From the NCBI GenBank assembly GCA_009792885.1, contig WMCF01000035.1, forward strand, positions 3,782,361-3,846,360: DNA of 64,000 nucleotides. The letters run 5' to 3'. The notes below the pieces were generated by a model. That model saw only the letters and a list, made by a program, of their open reading frames with translations, was not told the origin of the DNA and searched no databases. A program made the translations under genes and the position numbers. Source of the DNA: Eremophila alpestris peregrina (Eukaryota; Chordata; Aves; Passeriformes; Alaudidae). Positions 39,079 through 51,005 of this stretch are shown here, in pieces. Position 1 is the stretch's first letter; every line of letters starts with the position of its first letter.

Positions 39079-41130
39079 GTAAGTTGGTTCCGGGGGGGCG
39101 GGGAACGTGCGTGCGGGAGCGGGGCCGTGTGTTGGAGCGTGTGTGTCCGTGTGTCAGTGCGTGTGTGAGCGGGTGCATTGTGGGAGCGGCCGTGCGGGGC
39201 TGGCAGCGATGGCAGCGGGCTCTGCTGCGCGGGGCTCCCGGCCCCTTCTGCGGCGCCGCTCGGCAGGAGCCCGCCGGCTGCAGCTGCGGCCGCACGGCCC
39301 GGAGGCAGCGCCGGTTGTCAGTGGCCTTTGCTGCAACTTTAGCCTGTCTGGCACTGCCAGAACGTGACGAGCTGTTCTGCAAACAGCAGTGACAATACTG
39401 CTGCCACCATTTCATTTTTGCTGTCTTTATAAAGACCTTGCCATGCAGAACTCACAGCTGTGGCAAGTGGTTTCCTAGAAGATCTCAAAGTAGTGTTGGT
39501 ATCAATGACAGTCTCGGGTATTCCAGCTGATAAGTTTTTTGCCTCTTATGTTTAGTAGTAACATGTGTCTTATTTATTCTTCTGTGTAACAACTAAAAAG
39601 GTTATTTAATTTGCATATAATTTAAGGAGTTTTGAGAAAGTTTCAAACTCGTGATGCCAGACTGGAATTTGGGAAGTTGGTTTTGTTGTTCAGTTTAGTT
39701 AGTTGGCTTAATGCAAATAGTATCTATAAACTGAATAAAATAGCATATATCAATGTACCCAAAAAAAAAAGCAAAGGATCTATACAGCTTCAGTGTTTGC
39801 ATTTCAGATGTTGACAGTCCGCTCTGTTGGGGGAAGAGAGGTTGCTGTTGTAGATAATAGCTCTTTGAATCAGTAAAATTGCTGTGTCAGGTAAAACAGA
39901 CTTTGCATAAAGTAGCATCAGTGATTCTGGGTCCACTAAAGCCAGAATGTCTTTAACAAAAAAGACAGAATGTCTTTCTGTCAAAACAAGTTGTGACTTC
40001 AGTCATACAAACTGCTTGTCCTGAGTTCAGGTGAGCCCATTATAAGATCTAGTTGAAAGTCCCTTACTATCTGTCATTTTTTTGATGAAATAAATGCTTT
40101 CTGTTGACATCTCATGGGGTGAACTGTTTAAATTGAACCCACATCTACAACAACTTACCTTGGCTCTATAATACTGTAGAAGATAATGTTAATTCTGCAG
40201 ATCTGTAGATTTTGGAATGAAAAGTTATTGTGGGGACAGTTTCTTTCAAGAAGTCATGTCTCAAGTTAAGTTAACCAGGTCATTAGGCTGGGGTGACCCA
40301 AGCAAAACAATTAGCGTGAAACGCCAGTTGGAAATGGAAGTACATAAAACTAAGATCCAGCTAAAATTGCTTTATGTTGTCTAAAGTTGCCTGTAGTTTT
40401 TGTTCAAGTTAGAAGTTTATTATAGTTATATTGGTAGTAAAGTATTTATCAGCATCTAGTCATGCAAAAAGAGTGGAAGCTCCTCTGAATTGAGCAGAAA
40501 CATGTCTTTCCATGCTGTCACCAATCTGCTTAGCAGAATTTTGTTCCTCTTTTTGCTTAGCATTTAAATTGAGATGGCAGCTAAAGTGCAATACAACATG
40601 TGAACAAAAGTTTGGGTTTATGTAGATTTATTTCAGAAGAACTCGGTCAGTAATGCTGCAGTTTAAATGAACACAGGAGTGTTACCAAAGGCTTGTTATT
40701 CGAATTTATGGTCAAAGTTTGATGTAAAACACTACTTAACTGATTTGATTCCCACCCACCCCACCTTTACCCCTTTCTGGAGGAGCCATCAGAAAATCCC
40801 TGGGAAAATAAGTCTGTAAATGCAGTGAAATTTCACTAGTAAAGAAGTAATCTGAATGAGCAAGGTACAGCTTCTTGTTAGCAATTGAAAACACTGATCA
40901 CAAGAGAGATTTGAAATGTAGTCATAAGCCTTTAATCTTGTGTAGGTTGTAGTAGAATGGGTACAAATGTCAAAGCTGTGTGTGTCACTGTCTCTGTGAT
41001 CCTGGCTGAAATGTTGCCATGTTTGTATTTCAGTGAAACACGTGCATTCTCTTGGTATTACTTGTGCTGAAAGCAGCATTTAGTCCTGGGACCCTTATGC
41101 TGGATGGATGCTCCAGCATCATCCAAGAAA

Positions 41131-41155
41131 CCTTGTCCACGTGTAGTGGACAGGG
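41131..41155 (+). other. Inverted repeat / RNA hairpin
   Basis: Perfect 7-bp arms TGTCCAC (41134-41140) and GTGGACA (41146-41152) flank a 5-base loop GTGTA. In RNA the stem extends through a U-G wobble (41133/41153) and two C-G pairs (41131-41132 with 41154-41155) to ten pairs. The left arm and loop contain the E-box CACGTG. It is too short alone to be a microRNA precursor. Confidence 0.6.
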
Positions 41156-42707
41156 GACAGCTATTGGTTACAAAGTGAAGAAGCAGAACATGCAAACCAA
41201 CACTGAGAGAAAAATAGAGGATGCTTAGGCCCAATGAATAAACAATTTGTTGTTGTAGTAACAGGTGCTGTATTAATTACAGTGAGATAGTTTAGAGAGA
41301 ATAGTCTGCAAAACAGGCTTGCTGCTGCCATAAGAGTTAGTACAGCAATTAGTTCGAGAGAGTCTCTGAATGCAATGCCCCAAGCCCCTGCAATTACAAG
41401 ATGTGTAACTAAGACAAGAGAATAGTGTTTTCTATGTCACGAGGTAAGCTGAGGACACAGAAGTTCCCACGTTATCCTCAGCTGTCACTGGGACTGTGAC
41501 AATGCAAGGCTGCTTTCTCATGACCATTACACCAGCAAAAGGGATATTGCTGATCTGCAGTGACCAAAAATCATTAGAGTGGAGCCATCAGGAAACTGTC
41601 ACTCTGTGGAATAGCATAATTGTAACTTTTTTTCTTTTTCTCATAACAAAAGAATAGACTGTAGTTTATATTAAAAAATATCAAAAGAGCTAATCAGGGA
41701 AGGAGCTAACCAGCAAAAAACAAATAACCCCAAAAACAGGCTGAGCATTCACTACTGGTACCTTGCAGGATACAGCAGAGACATATCCAGAGGGTTTTAA
41801 AAAAAATCATGTAACAAATGACCCCACTGTGTGTCCACTAAATTTCTTAGAGTTTGTTTTCCTTGTACTGCCTTTCCAGAAGGAACCAGAAAGTTCTGTG
41901 AAAAAAACTAAGTAGACAGGACATCTGCTTCACTGTAGTGTGGTGTTGCTGGTTGTTTCTTTGAAGTAATCAAAACAAACAAAAGAGAAAATCAATTAAA
42001 AATAACTAAAAGTTGACACACTTGAAAGAATATATTCGGTTAATATAATTTGGCTCTTCTAACAGCAGGATAGGAACCAAAATTCCGCAGGATATGCCTT
42101 CTTCTAAAATGCTGGAGCAAAACAATGTTTTGGTGTATGAAACCGTTGTTTTAGAAGTAACTAAAAGCAATTTGAAGTTAGTGAACAAAGCCTTTTAAAA
42201 GCCAGCATGTAAAATGATGAGCTAGCCTGCAAATGAAATGGCTGTTTCACTAATTGTGAAAGGTACAGCAATGTGCAGTAAAGCAAAGCAGTAATAGCTT
42301 CCAAGGCACGGGGAAGAGTGTGTATCCATTCATCATCAGGGAGAGAGCAGCCAGCCAGTCTGGCTTTCACTGACAATTCAGTAAGGAAACAAGAGAAACC
42401 CAGAAAGAACACAGACAGGCTTTTTGTTTCTATTTTTAATTGGAAGTTGCTTGAAGAATTTTCTCCTTAAAATCAAGACAAAGTATAGTTATAAAGAAAA
42501 ATGAGTGACATTGGGGCAGTAATTACTTCAGTAGTGTAGAAGGCTGCCACTCAGCCCACCTGTAATACTATACATTTCTTCAGTTCTTGACCTGGATCAT
42601 TCTTAAATATTCTCTGGAGTGTGTTACTAATCCTGAGTCTTAGCGTGTTTGAGATCATTCTATTGACAGTAATCCAGTGCAACCAATGACAGTTTTACCT
42701 CTTTCAT

Positions 42708-42720
42708 AAAAAAAAAAAAA
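42708..42720. repeat. Poly(A) tract, 13 bp
   Basis: This is a short A run following CTTTCAT. No retroposon body was recognised. Confidence 0.7.
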
Positions 42721-43449
42721 GTTAATTTTGTTCTCAGTTCTTTTGTTAGTACCAATAAAATGTTCTGACAGCCAGCTAAGCTCCTAATTCTTGTTGTTTA
42801 TTGTAACCGAAGTACAGCTCTGAACATTTTGATGAGTAACCCTTAATGTTTGTTTATAAACTTTTAATCCTCAAATTGAATTTTGTTGTTAGTAGTTTGT
42901 GGTTTTTATACCTTCCCAGTGTCCCTTGCATCTATTAAATGAAGTTTTGGGATGAAGGCAAGCCGGACTCTGTCATTGTTGAGATCCTGGAGCAGACAAA
43001 ATCCCATAATTGTTGGTTAATGCAGGCTTGTTAGGATGCTATTTGGATATAGTGTTCTAGTACCTGGAGGGGCTGGTTCTTTCATGATCTTATCATTAGA
43101 ACTATCTGTACTGGATTTTCAAAATCATTCTGACTTAACTTAGTTACAAATAAAGTGAGTAGAGCTTCAGTAGAAGCAGAACTAGGGCAGATGGGAAGAA
43201 CTGGGATTCCCATAAAAAGCACTCCTTTACTTATCCTTGACTACCTTTTCATGGTGAACCTAAGACGGTAACAGGGAGAACTAACAGGAGTTTGTCACAG
43301 GACTCCCTTCAGTTCTCAGTTAGCTGTGCTAACCCATTTTACTGACCTGGTGTTTGCTTTTGTGATTTAATATATTTAACATTTATTAACAACCTTATTT
43401 CTGTATCAGTATGTGGTAGGAAAAGAAAAAATGCAGGGGAGGGGGTGTT

Positions 43450-43803
43450 GTGCCACTTAGTGCCACTTACTTATCCATATACCAGGCCAGACTTGAAAGA
43501 AGGGTGTTAACAGTACTTCTACTGTCTTATCGACTGACACTATCCAACTGTTTCAGAAAGTTAAGGTTTTCAGGCATCAGCCTAACAGCATGGCTTTCAG
43601 AGGAGCCTGTCATGATTTACTTATTCATACAGATTGCAGTGGCTTATGTAGTCTTGATCCTGCTTGATCTGCCAGCAGTATTTGCTTCTATTGATCACAG
43701 GCTGTTATTTGACTGCCTTGAGCAGCTTGTAGGTCTCCCTGGTTTTGTTAACGGGGTCTGCCACAGATCCTTCTCAGCCTTCTCATTTTGCTGCTGTCAG
43801 TAG
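43450..43803 (+). pseudogene. Degenerate L2-type LINE reverse-transcriptase fragment
   Basis: A 117-codon open frame contains, at residues 71-83, LLDLPAVFASIDH. This aligns with the motif A region of L2-clade non-LTR reverse transcriptases, which read close to LLDLSAAFDTVDH. The first aspartate (residue 73) and the terminal DH are kept, but the second aspartate is replaced by alanine (79). The following residues, RLL..CLEQLVGLPG, fit the usual spacing after the motif. Upstream, residues 11-70 resemble the preceding RT segment only loosely. There is no endonuclease domain, no YADD motif in frame and no flanking tail, so this is a short relic in the same orientation as ZMIZ1. A CR1-clade origin is the main alternative. 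It is not a functional gene. Confidence 0.6.
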
Positions 43804-46800
43804 TTTTAACTCCAGATTTCCTGCTCAGACAGATAACTCTGCAGAATTGTGTCACATTGCTTGTGTTTTTCAGTAAGTTTGGGAGCACCTTAGTGAACTG
43901 TGGTGCTGAGCTGGTTGTTAGCTCTGGTTTCTAATGCCTGTTTGGCAATGTGCCTGGCTGTCATGTGAAGTTGTGTGTAAAAACTCCTCCTATGCTAGGT
44001 GTAATAAAATACCATGTTTTTAGAAATAACCAGCAATTCTTCATGTTCCTATACACCTTTGCATTCCTACTGTTTTTCTAGTAACAGGACAACTGAGCAG
44101 TTAGTCTGGAAGAAACTTAGAAACCAGTTGTCTTGCACATAGACAAGTACTGTTAAGCTGTCCTGTTTCAGCCCACTTTCCAAATGGTTATATATGTTTT
44201 CTAACTGTTCCTTGGGGTAGAAATACTGTAATTCCTGAATTGGCTGATTTACCTGGAAGGTCCTTGAAATAATTTGTGTCTGTCAAGAAGTATGCTTCAT
44301 CAGACCAAAGGTGCACAGAATCAGGTTAGAAACAAATGTTCATGTAAGTTTATATATGGTCTTAGTGCATTAGTAATCGGAGATTTTAAATTTTTCATAC
44401 TTGATGACTTTACAACTTGTAAATATACTTTTAATATCTTTGCACAATAGAAAGATTCTGTATTTTGTGTTTCTGGTTTTAGTGCAAGACTGACCTTCTT
44501 TAGGACATGTAGTTACTGTTTGTGACACCTTGTATCATTTTGATAGAAACAGCCTTACAGAATGTCTTCCAGCAGACAGAACACTTATTCTCAGGCTGGC
44601 TTTTGAAGAAGTACTTGAGATGGAAAATTATGAGGACCAAGTGATTTTTACTTGTAAGGAACACATTTAATTTGTGGTGACCCACTCTTTCCATCCTTAT
44701 ATAGCCACATCCAGTAAAACTAGGATGTTGGCTGGCTGGCTTGCCTGACATTCAGCAAACTTCCTCTTTGTCTCTACATCTACAAAAAATATCAGGGAGA
44801 TTAATTCTCTCACAGAGAGAGTTTGGCACTTTGGAGAGTTGATCATTAGTGTGCAATATCCCATAATCTTGGATTTTGTGTTTTGTGATAAGCAGAACAG
44901 AAGCTACAGTTTATAATACTTGTTAAGTTAAGAGTAGGTTACAGGAGATCAAAAAGTGGAAGTTCTAAAGTCCCATCTTAAGTGCTGACTTGTAATGACT
45001 CACTTGAAACACTCATGAATCATGTTACAAAGGCAAAAATGTCCTTCTTGTTAAATGACTGTAATCTAGAATGTTATAGAGAGCTAAATGATTTATTGAT
45101 GTCTATTTCTGAGGCGTTTACCTGCACCTGTAGCCAGCCCATTCCATTTATTTTGGCTTGCTGACAAATTAGCAGGCTATTTGTATGCCAGATTTGGTCA
45201 GTAGTCAGCTCCCACCCCCTTACATATTGAACTGCTTCTAATTTAATTGTTTGTGGTATTGGCAATTTATTATCCAGATAGATGCCATTCAGGGGAGCTC
45301 TTTTGCATAGAGAAGAGAAAAAGCAGAAGGTGTATTTGTGTATATTCTCACAGTGCCTTGTAGAAAGATAGTATGCAGAAGAGAGCAGCTTTGAAGCCTC
45401 TTCCATGCACACAGAAAATAATCTATGCATTACCTGCCTTTCTGCTAGTTTGGAATGTCAAATACCAGGTTTCACATTTAGTGGCTGAAATAAGATTAAC
45501 TCTGTAATTATGGCCATTGTTGCTGTGTCTAGGCACCCCTCAAGAGTGAGTAATCCAAATTACATATTGGAGTTTTAACTGCATGTATAAGTTGCACAAA
45601 TACTCTCAGGGGGAGCTGAAGTGAGCGTTGCCACCTGCAGTAGTTATGTTGCAGTGCTCGAGTAAGTTTTGTGGGGTATTGGAGGCAAAATTACTGTTTC
45701 TTGCTAAATTGTTTTAACTGCAGGCTTAGGTCTTCATCACAGTAAGAATCTGACTCTGCTTTTCCAAGTCAGAGTGCTGCACTGTTGCACAGAGGCAATT
45801 GCAGGTTGTCTGACCTCGGCTGCCAGGATGCCTCAGCCCTGCTGCTGCTCTGTGGCACTGCTGCCAGCTGCTCACTGTCTGCCAGATGAGGAGGACTAGT
45901 GAAATCTGTTGTGTGGCTATGTTTTCTTCAGCTTAATTAATCTGATCTTGCACTCTGAGTTCTAAGTAAGACAGGAAATTTGGGCTTTGACACAGCCAAA
46001 GAGATTTTCATGAGGTGGGAGCATGGCCATCCTGGCCATCTGATTCTGCTGGGGTTCCCCAGGACTGCAGCTGGGGGCAAGACTCCTCCATTGTTTTCTC
46101 CTCTCAAACAGCTCCAAGGCTGCTAGTTAACATTGCTGGCACTGTGCAGCTTGAAACGTTTTATGGTCTTACATCTACTTAACCTTTAATGTTTTCTGTC
46201 AACATCTATTATGACCTGGTGGCCTATGGTTAGTAAAATATGCCCTTGCAGGCTGCCAGATACTGTAATGGAATTAAGCCTTTAAAATTATCAGACCTGT
46301 CAAAGGGGCTTATAATCCTGTGAGAGCTTTAAGTGGTTTCTTACCTTCGCTTCAACACACATTTGACCTGGCTGAAGTGGTATTACTTGATTGTTTTGCT
46401 TTTATTTCCTGTTAATACTTCTAAAACTGGGGGAGGGCAAGTGGAGAAAAAAAATTCATTTCCTTGGCATCTTTATGAGGAGTCTCTTCAGTTCTGTCCC
46501 AGATACCTTTTTTATTTTCACTCTCTTGCACTTGTAGATTAAAGTCTGCTGTTTCTGTGGGACCTTGTTCCTTTCAGTAAGTCCATAAGGATGTCAGTGT
46601 GCATTGAGGGCTGGCACAAGTCAGGAGGCAATGTCAGGCTTGCTTTCGGAGAAGCTGGACTCAACAAAGTGCTCACAGAAGGTGCTGAACCGACACCTCT
46701 GGAAATGAATGTCCTCTGCAGAGTGAGTGTAGGAAGGACAGTAACTCTGCAGTTACTCATATTTATCACCTCTGTGCTTTAGTCTGAGCTGAGGATAGTA

Positions 46801-49800
46801 CGAGATTTTGAGATGGTTTACCTTTTGCTAGTTAGTTTTCAGTTACCTGTGGAAATGCCAGAAGCAATTTTCTATCATTTTAGTGGTGTCCCTGTGATTA
46901 TAACACAGTGCCTGGTGGTCACTAACACCAAAAGTTAATTAGCAGAGAGATACTACATGTATCATATGCAGCAGAAATTGAAATATGCCATAGAGAAGGC
47001 AGTGTGACCATGTCATATGCACCCTGTGGCCAAGTTTGGCAGATCACCTTATCTGAGCCTGATTGCTGAGCCTCACTTCATAGCAGTTCCCTGTCTTTGT
47101 GAAGTAGTTGTATGTGAGCCGTTTCTTTAAGTTACTGCACGTTTTTAACACAGTTTTGTTTCTGAGAAGTGATGCAACTTTGGCTTCTGAAGGTAGTGCC
47201 ATGCTGACTCAGTTTCTTACCACCAGCACGGTCATGCAAGGTGAGGAAAGAGAATAAAGCTATTAAAATGTTATTCCAAAATAAAGCAAATAAAAGGCTG
47301 CCTTGTTTGAGACTTACCATGTAAGTGATAGAGGGAAACACGCAGCAGCCATTTCTTTTGCAAGGAAAAGCCCTTTTATTACAGCAGTTTTTGGGGTTTT
47401 TTTACATTTTTACTCTTCTCATACAGCATAATCAAGCAAGATTAAAAAAAAGTGGTTCCTGCTACTAAACTGCATGCAGGAATCGGCCCCATAAATAAAA
47501 TTAATTTTAAAAAAATAATTTAGGTTTTCTGAGGTGACTTTAATTGGGATAGATGCTGGAATAAATTTGCCTCTTGGCTAAGGAGGACAAATAGACCTAT
47601 ACCCATCCCCCCAAAAACGTAACTGCTGTTACAGTTTTTAGAGCAATTGCACTCAATACTAAATCCTGAGTTGGAATGCTCTGAAATCCTGACCTTCCTA
47701 CAGGTGTATTTCTCTTTTTATTTTGTTTTTGGTATACAAATCTCAAGAACCTCCCAGGACATGCACTACTAAGCAGAAGAAATGGAGATGTAGGAATGAA
47801 ACCTGTCCTCAGGCAGCCCTGATGAGCGTCATGAGATGGGCTGTCTCTTCTGATCCAAGAGCTTGAGTATATTGATGGCTAATATTTTCACTTTGTGACA
47901 GTCCACTGAATGATCTCATCAGTTGTTGCCAGCAGATGCAAAAACGATGCACTTGTGGTAGCAAGACAGGTATTTTTCCTGTGCTTGTCTTGGGATATGA
48001 GTGTCAGGTGTGAATGCCTTCTCTTTCTGAATGTAATTGTCCACAGCATTTTGGAAAGGTGCAAAGTAGATTACAATTGTTTCTCAGTGGAGGGAGGGGA
48101 GAAGGACCTGTCTCAGACATCAAATGCCTGTTCATGAAAATTTGGGATTCTTTCTGCCCCCAGGGAGATGAATGTTTTAAGGGTTATCTAGTTGTTTTAA
48201 GAGGAAGTACCTGAACTGCTGCTATTTCCACTGTCAAGGCAAAGATGTGATAATGGTGTGAAAAAAAATGAGGAGCAATGAATGTCTTTTCTTCAATACT
48301 TACTGTGATTGCTGGATTGCAAAGACACTAGATGCCTTTTTAAAAATAAATTTTTAGTAAACAAGAAGGAAAACAGTTTGTGCAGTCAGACAAGTAGCTT
48401 TGCCCAGTGGCCAGCTTCACCTGTCCTGATTCTCTGCTGTGTTCTTCTTAGGGTGAAGTGAAGCAAAGCTGATGCACTGAAAAACGGGAGCTCTGTCAAT
48501 GTTTAGGTTTTTTAATCCTCAGTGTGGATTCCCAGTTGCAGTGGTTTCTGCTACCAGTTTGTTTGCTTTGAGCATCCTGCTTCTCAGTTGTTTGTCTCCT
48601 GTAGTCAGAGCACATGAGCCTGTGAACACTCAGACTTTGGCCAAATCATCCAAAATAATGGGTGACAGACACTTCACTTGAAATAGGCGTTTTGTTTTCC
48701 AGCCATCTCCTCAGTTTCAAGGATGTACAAATTTCACAATGCATCAGGGTGACCCAAGACGGATTGAAATGAGGGAATTTATTTAAATGAAGCAGAGACT
48801 GATCATAAAACAATAGCGTATGAGAGTTCAACATTTCTTGTTTCAGTGGAGTCCTAAGTAGTAGCCTGAGTATTCCCTCTGCAGCTCAGTTCTTCCTTCT
48901 TTGTGCTCTGTGTTTACATAATGGCACTTTCCCCTAACATTTTGCTTCTGTGCCTGTGTTTGTGCAGTACTTTGACTGTCAAAATGTCTGTCTGACTGCA
49001 ATATGGAAGTTAATGTCTTAGTGTGAAAGTGGTATTTATTATTCATTGTCTTTACACTGAAATGTTTCTGTATTTGTTGATCTTCACAAAGCATGTCAAA
49101 CAGCTGATAATTTTTCAAAAATCTCACTCTAAATAGTGCTTGTTACCTTTAAACTGAAGGGTGATTGTGGCTCTCAATTTTCTGTCAATGGAACCACCGT
49201 GAACCACCCTTCGAATTAATGCCATTTCGAGCTGTTGTACAGTTTCACTCATAGTATTTGGCAGATTTTTCAAAGTCTTCTTCAGAGGGCTTTAGATTGT
49301 TAACAGACTGAGGCATTTTAAAGAAATGGTGCCAGTTGTCACCATCTAAAACCGGAGTCTACAGCTGAGTTTTCCCATGTGTATTTTCATTGTTTTTGTA
49401 ATCTGTTTTGAGATCAGTTTTCCGTGAATCAAAGGATCCAAGGGAGGAAAAAATATCTTAAGTGGCTCTCTCCAGAAGCTTCTCTTGCAGATTTCATTGA
49501 TGATCAAGATATTTGTGGTCTGTCCTTAGCTCTCCTTTTTCTTCATAATTACTGGAGAGATTGAAGACTGTGTTTCATACTGCATGAGTAGTAACATCTA
49601 CAAACAAGTAGTGACTCAGGCAGTGAAATAATCCATAATCAGATTTCCTCCAGTCATGGTAATTTCTCTCTTAAAAGCAGGAAGATAGCTCCGTTTGTGT
49701 AGGAAATAGAATAAACCTGTGTTCTGATTTAACACATCTGTAAATAAGCAGAGAAAAGAGGGAAAATGCTGGGAAAGAAAAGGCTACCACATCAACAATT

Positions 49801-49880
49801 CTCTTATAGTTATGGAATTACTAACATCATAAATTCAAGTTAAACTTTGACTGCTAGAAATCAGCCATCAGACTGGTAAC

Positions 49881-49911
49881 TTCTGCCTACCTTACACTAT
49901 TCCTTCACATT
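49881..49911 (+). repeat. 31-bp direct repeat, copy 1
   Basis: This segment begins TTCTGCCTACC and ends TTCCTTCACATT. It recurs at 50975-51005 with a single A-to-G difference. The flanks differ. See the second copy. Confidence 0.85.
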
Positions 49912-50974
49912 TTTCCACAGAACTGCATATGCTTCCCTTTTTATAGACTGAGCTCTGAAAATTTATCTGCTCTCCACTGAATTTCCATTTTACATGATGG
50001 GAAAGGCATGTACCTTTTGGGAGATATTTTATATTTGATTTCAGTGATTTCTCTGAAACCTGGAAGAAAGACATTAAGGTATAAGTGATAAGGAGTTTTG
50101 TGGAGTGAAGATGAAATCACCTGGAGCAAGATCTGCACATAAAACTTGTGTGTGCATGGAAATGCCATTAAGGACTCTGCTTATTTACAACACTCAATAC
50201 AGGCAAAAGTGCTAGAATAGGTATAGTTCTACAATAAAAATGGTGTTTTGCTGATGCTGCTTGTTTCACTCAAGGAATCAGTATAAGCTATGAACTAGCA
50301 AGATCACTTTTCTTTGCTGATACAAACCATACTTGCAATAGGCCCACATATCAAACTTACTGTGTGTTGTTATGCTGGCAGAGTATCTATTGAAATGATC
50401 CCAAGGAATGGAAGAGGCAAGAGCCATGCTCCTCGAAGTAACTATGTCTCACTGCTTATTTGAACTTCCCAAAATTTGCACTAGATGCTGTTTTCTGGCC
50501 AGTGCTCTGTTGCTGTCTGATACTGTGCATACAGACTGGGACTGTGTGTTTTGTTAGTCAGTGCAGTTACCATGAAAATGGTAACTTGCAAGGTTTGTTA
50601 AGGTGTGTGTTCTAACCAATTTATTTCCAGTCTCTCCTGCATGTACTTCAGTGTATCTCTCTGAAACAGTCCCCTTGCCCATAGCATCATTTTTCTTTGT
50701 CATGGATCATCCATGAATAATGGTAAACCTGCCTTGTCTACAAGTTCTGTGGGGAGAAAGAAAGGCTGGCTCTTAAAAAGACTGGTAATCATTTGCACTA
50801 CACCAAAATGTTACTTACTCAAGAGAGTCTTCTCAGCAGAATGGAAATACATAAATACAACTTTATTCCTTGAGAGGGGTTTTTAGGATCAGTCTGGTGC
50901 AGAGCTGTACATAATTCATAGGTTTCAGTCTAGGAGGACTTGATCCCATCCTAAGTTTTATCTTGAGTTCCGGG

Positions 50975-51005
50975 TTCTGCCTACCTTACGCTATTCCTTC
51001 ACATT
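50975..51005 (+). repeat. 31-bp direct repeat, copy 2
   Basis: This is a near-exact copy of 49881-49911 (30 of 31 bases), about 1.1 kb downstream in the same orientation. The strong identity over a short length in otherwise unique intron suggests a recent local duplication, or two copies of an unrecognised dispersed motif. Confidence 0.85.

Larger units (their letters stand above)
37290..39370. promoter_or_regulatory. Intragenic CpG island with two lobes
   Basis: From about 37290 the sequence changes abruptly from AT-rich, CpG-poor intron to CpG-dense DNA. The core at about 37640-38030 is extremely G+C-rich, and a second lobe follows at about 39000-39370. GC boxes (GGGGCGG at 39032-39038, GGGGCGGGG at 39095-39103), a CCAAT box on the - strand and several splice-donor-like sequences are visible. 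Islands of this size inside an intron usually mark an alternative promoter, an antisense RNA promoter or a developmental enhancer. Long open frames on both strands here (up to 244 codons on -) are expected because CpG-rich DNA lacks TAA/TAG/TGA, and they show no recognisable domain. Direction of transcription is not proven. Confidence 0.8.
39371..43440 (+). other. ZMIZ1: ZMIZ1 intron between the CpG island and the L2 remnant
   Basis: The sequence returns to AT-rich, CpG-poor intron. It contains an inverted repeat with a 10-bp stem at 41131-41155 and A13 at 42708-42720. No exon, RNA gene or recognised repeat body was found. Confidence 0.7.

Noticed and set aside
38681..39415. 244-codon - strand open frame
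   Set aside because: The longest frame in the window, but it spans the second CpG lobe and simple repeats (TG/CA tract, GA run) and has biased, unrecognisable composition. It is a chance frame.
46591..46782. 63-codon + open frame that looks protein-like (GWHKSGGNVRLAFGEAG)
   Set aside because: No known family, an antisense frame of similar size overlaps it, and no splice signals frame it convincingly.
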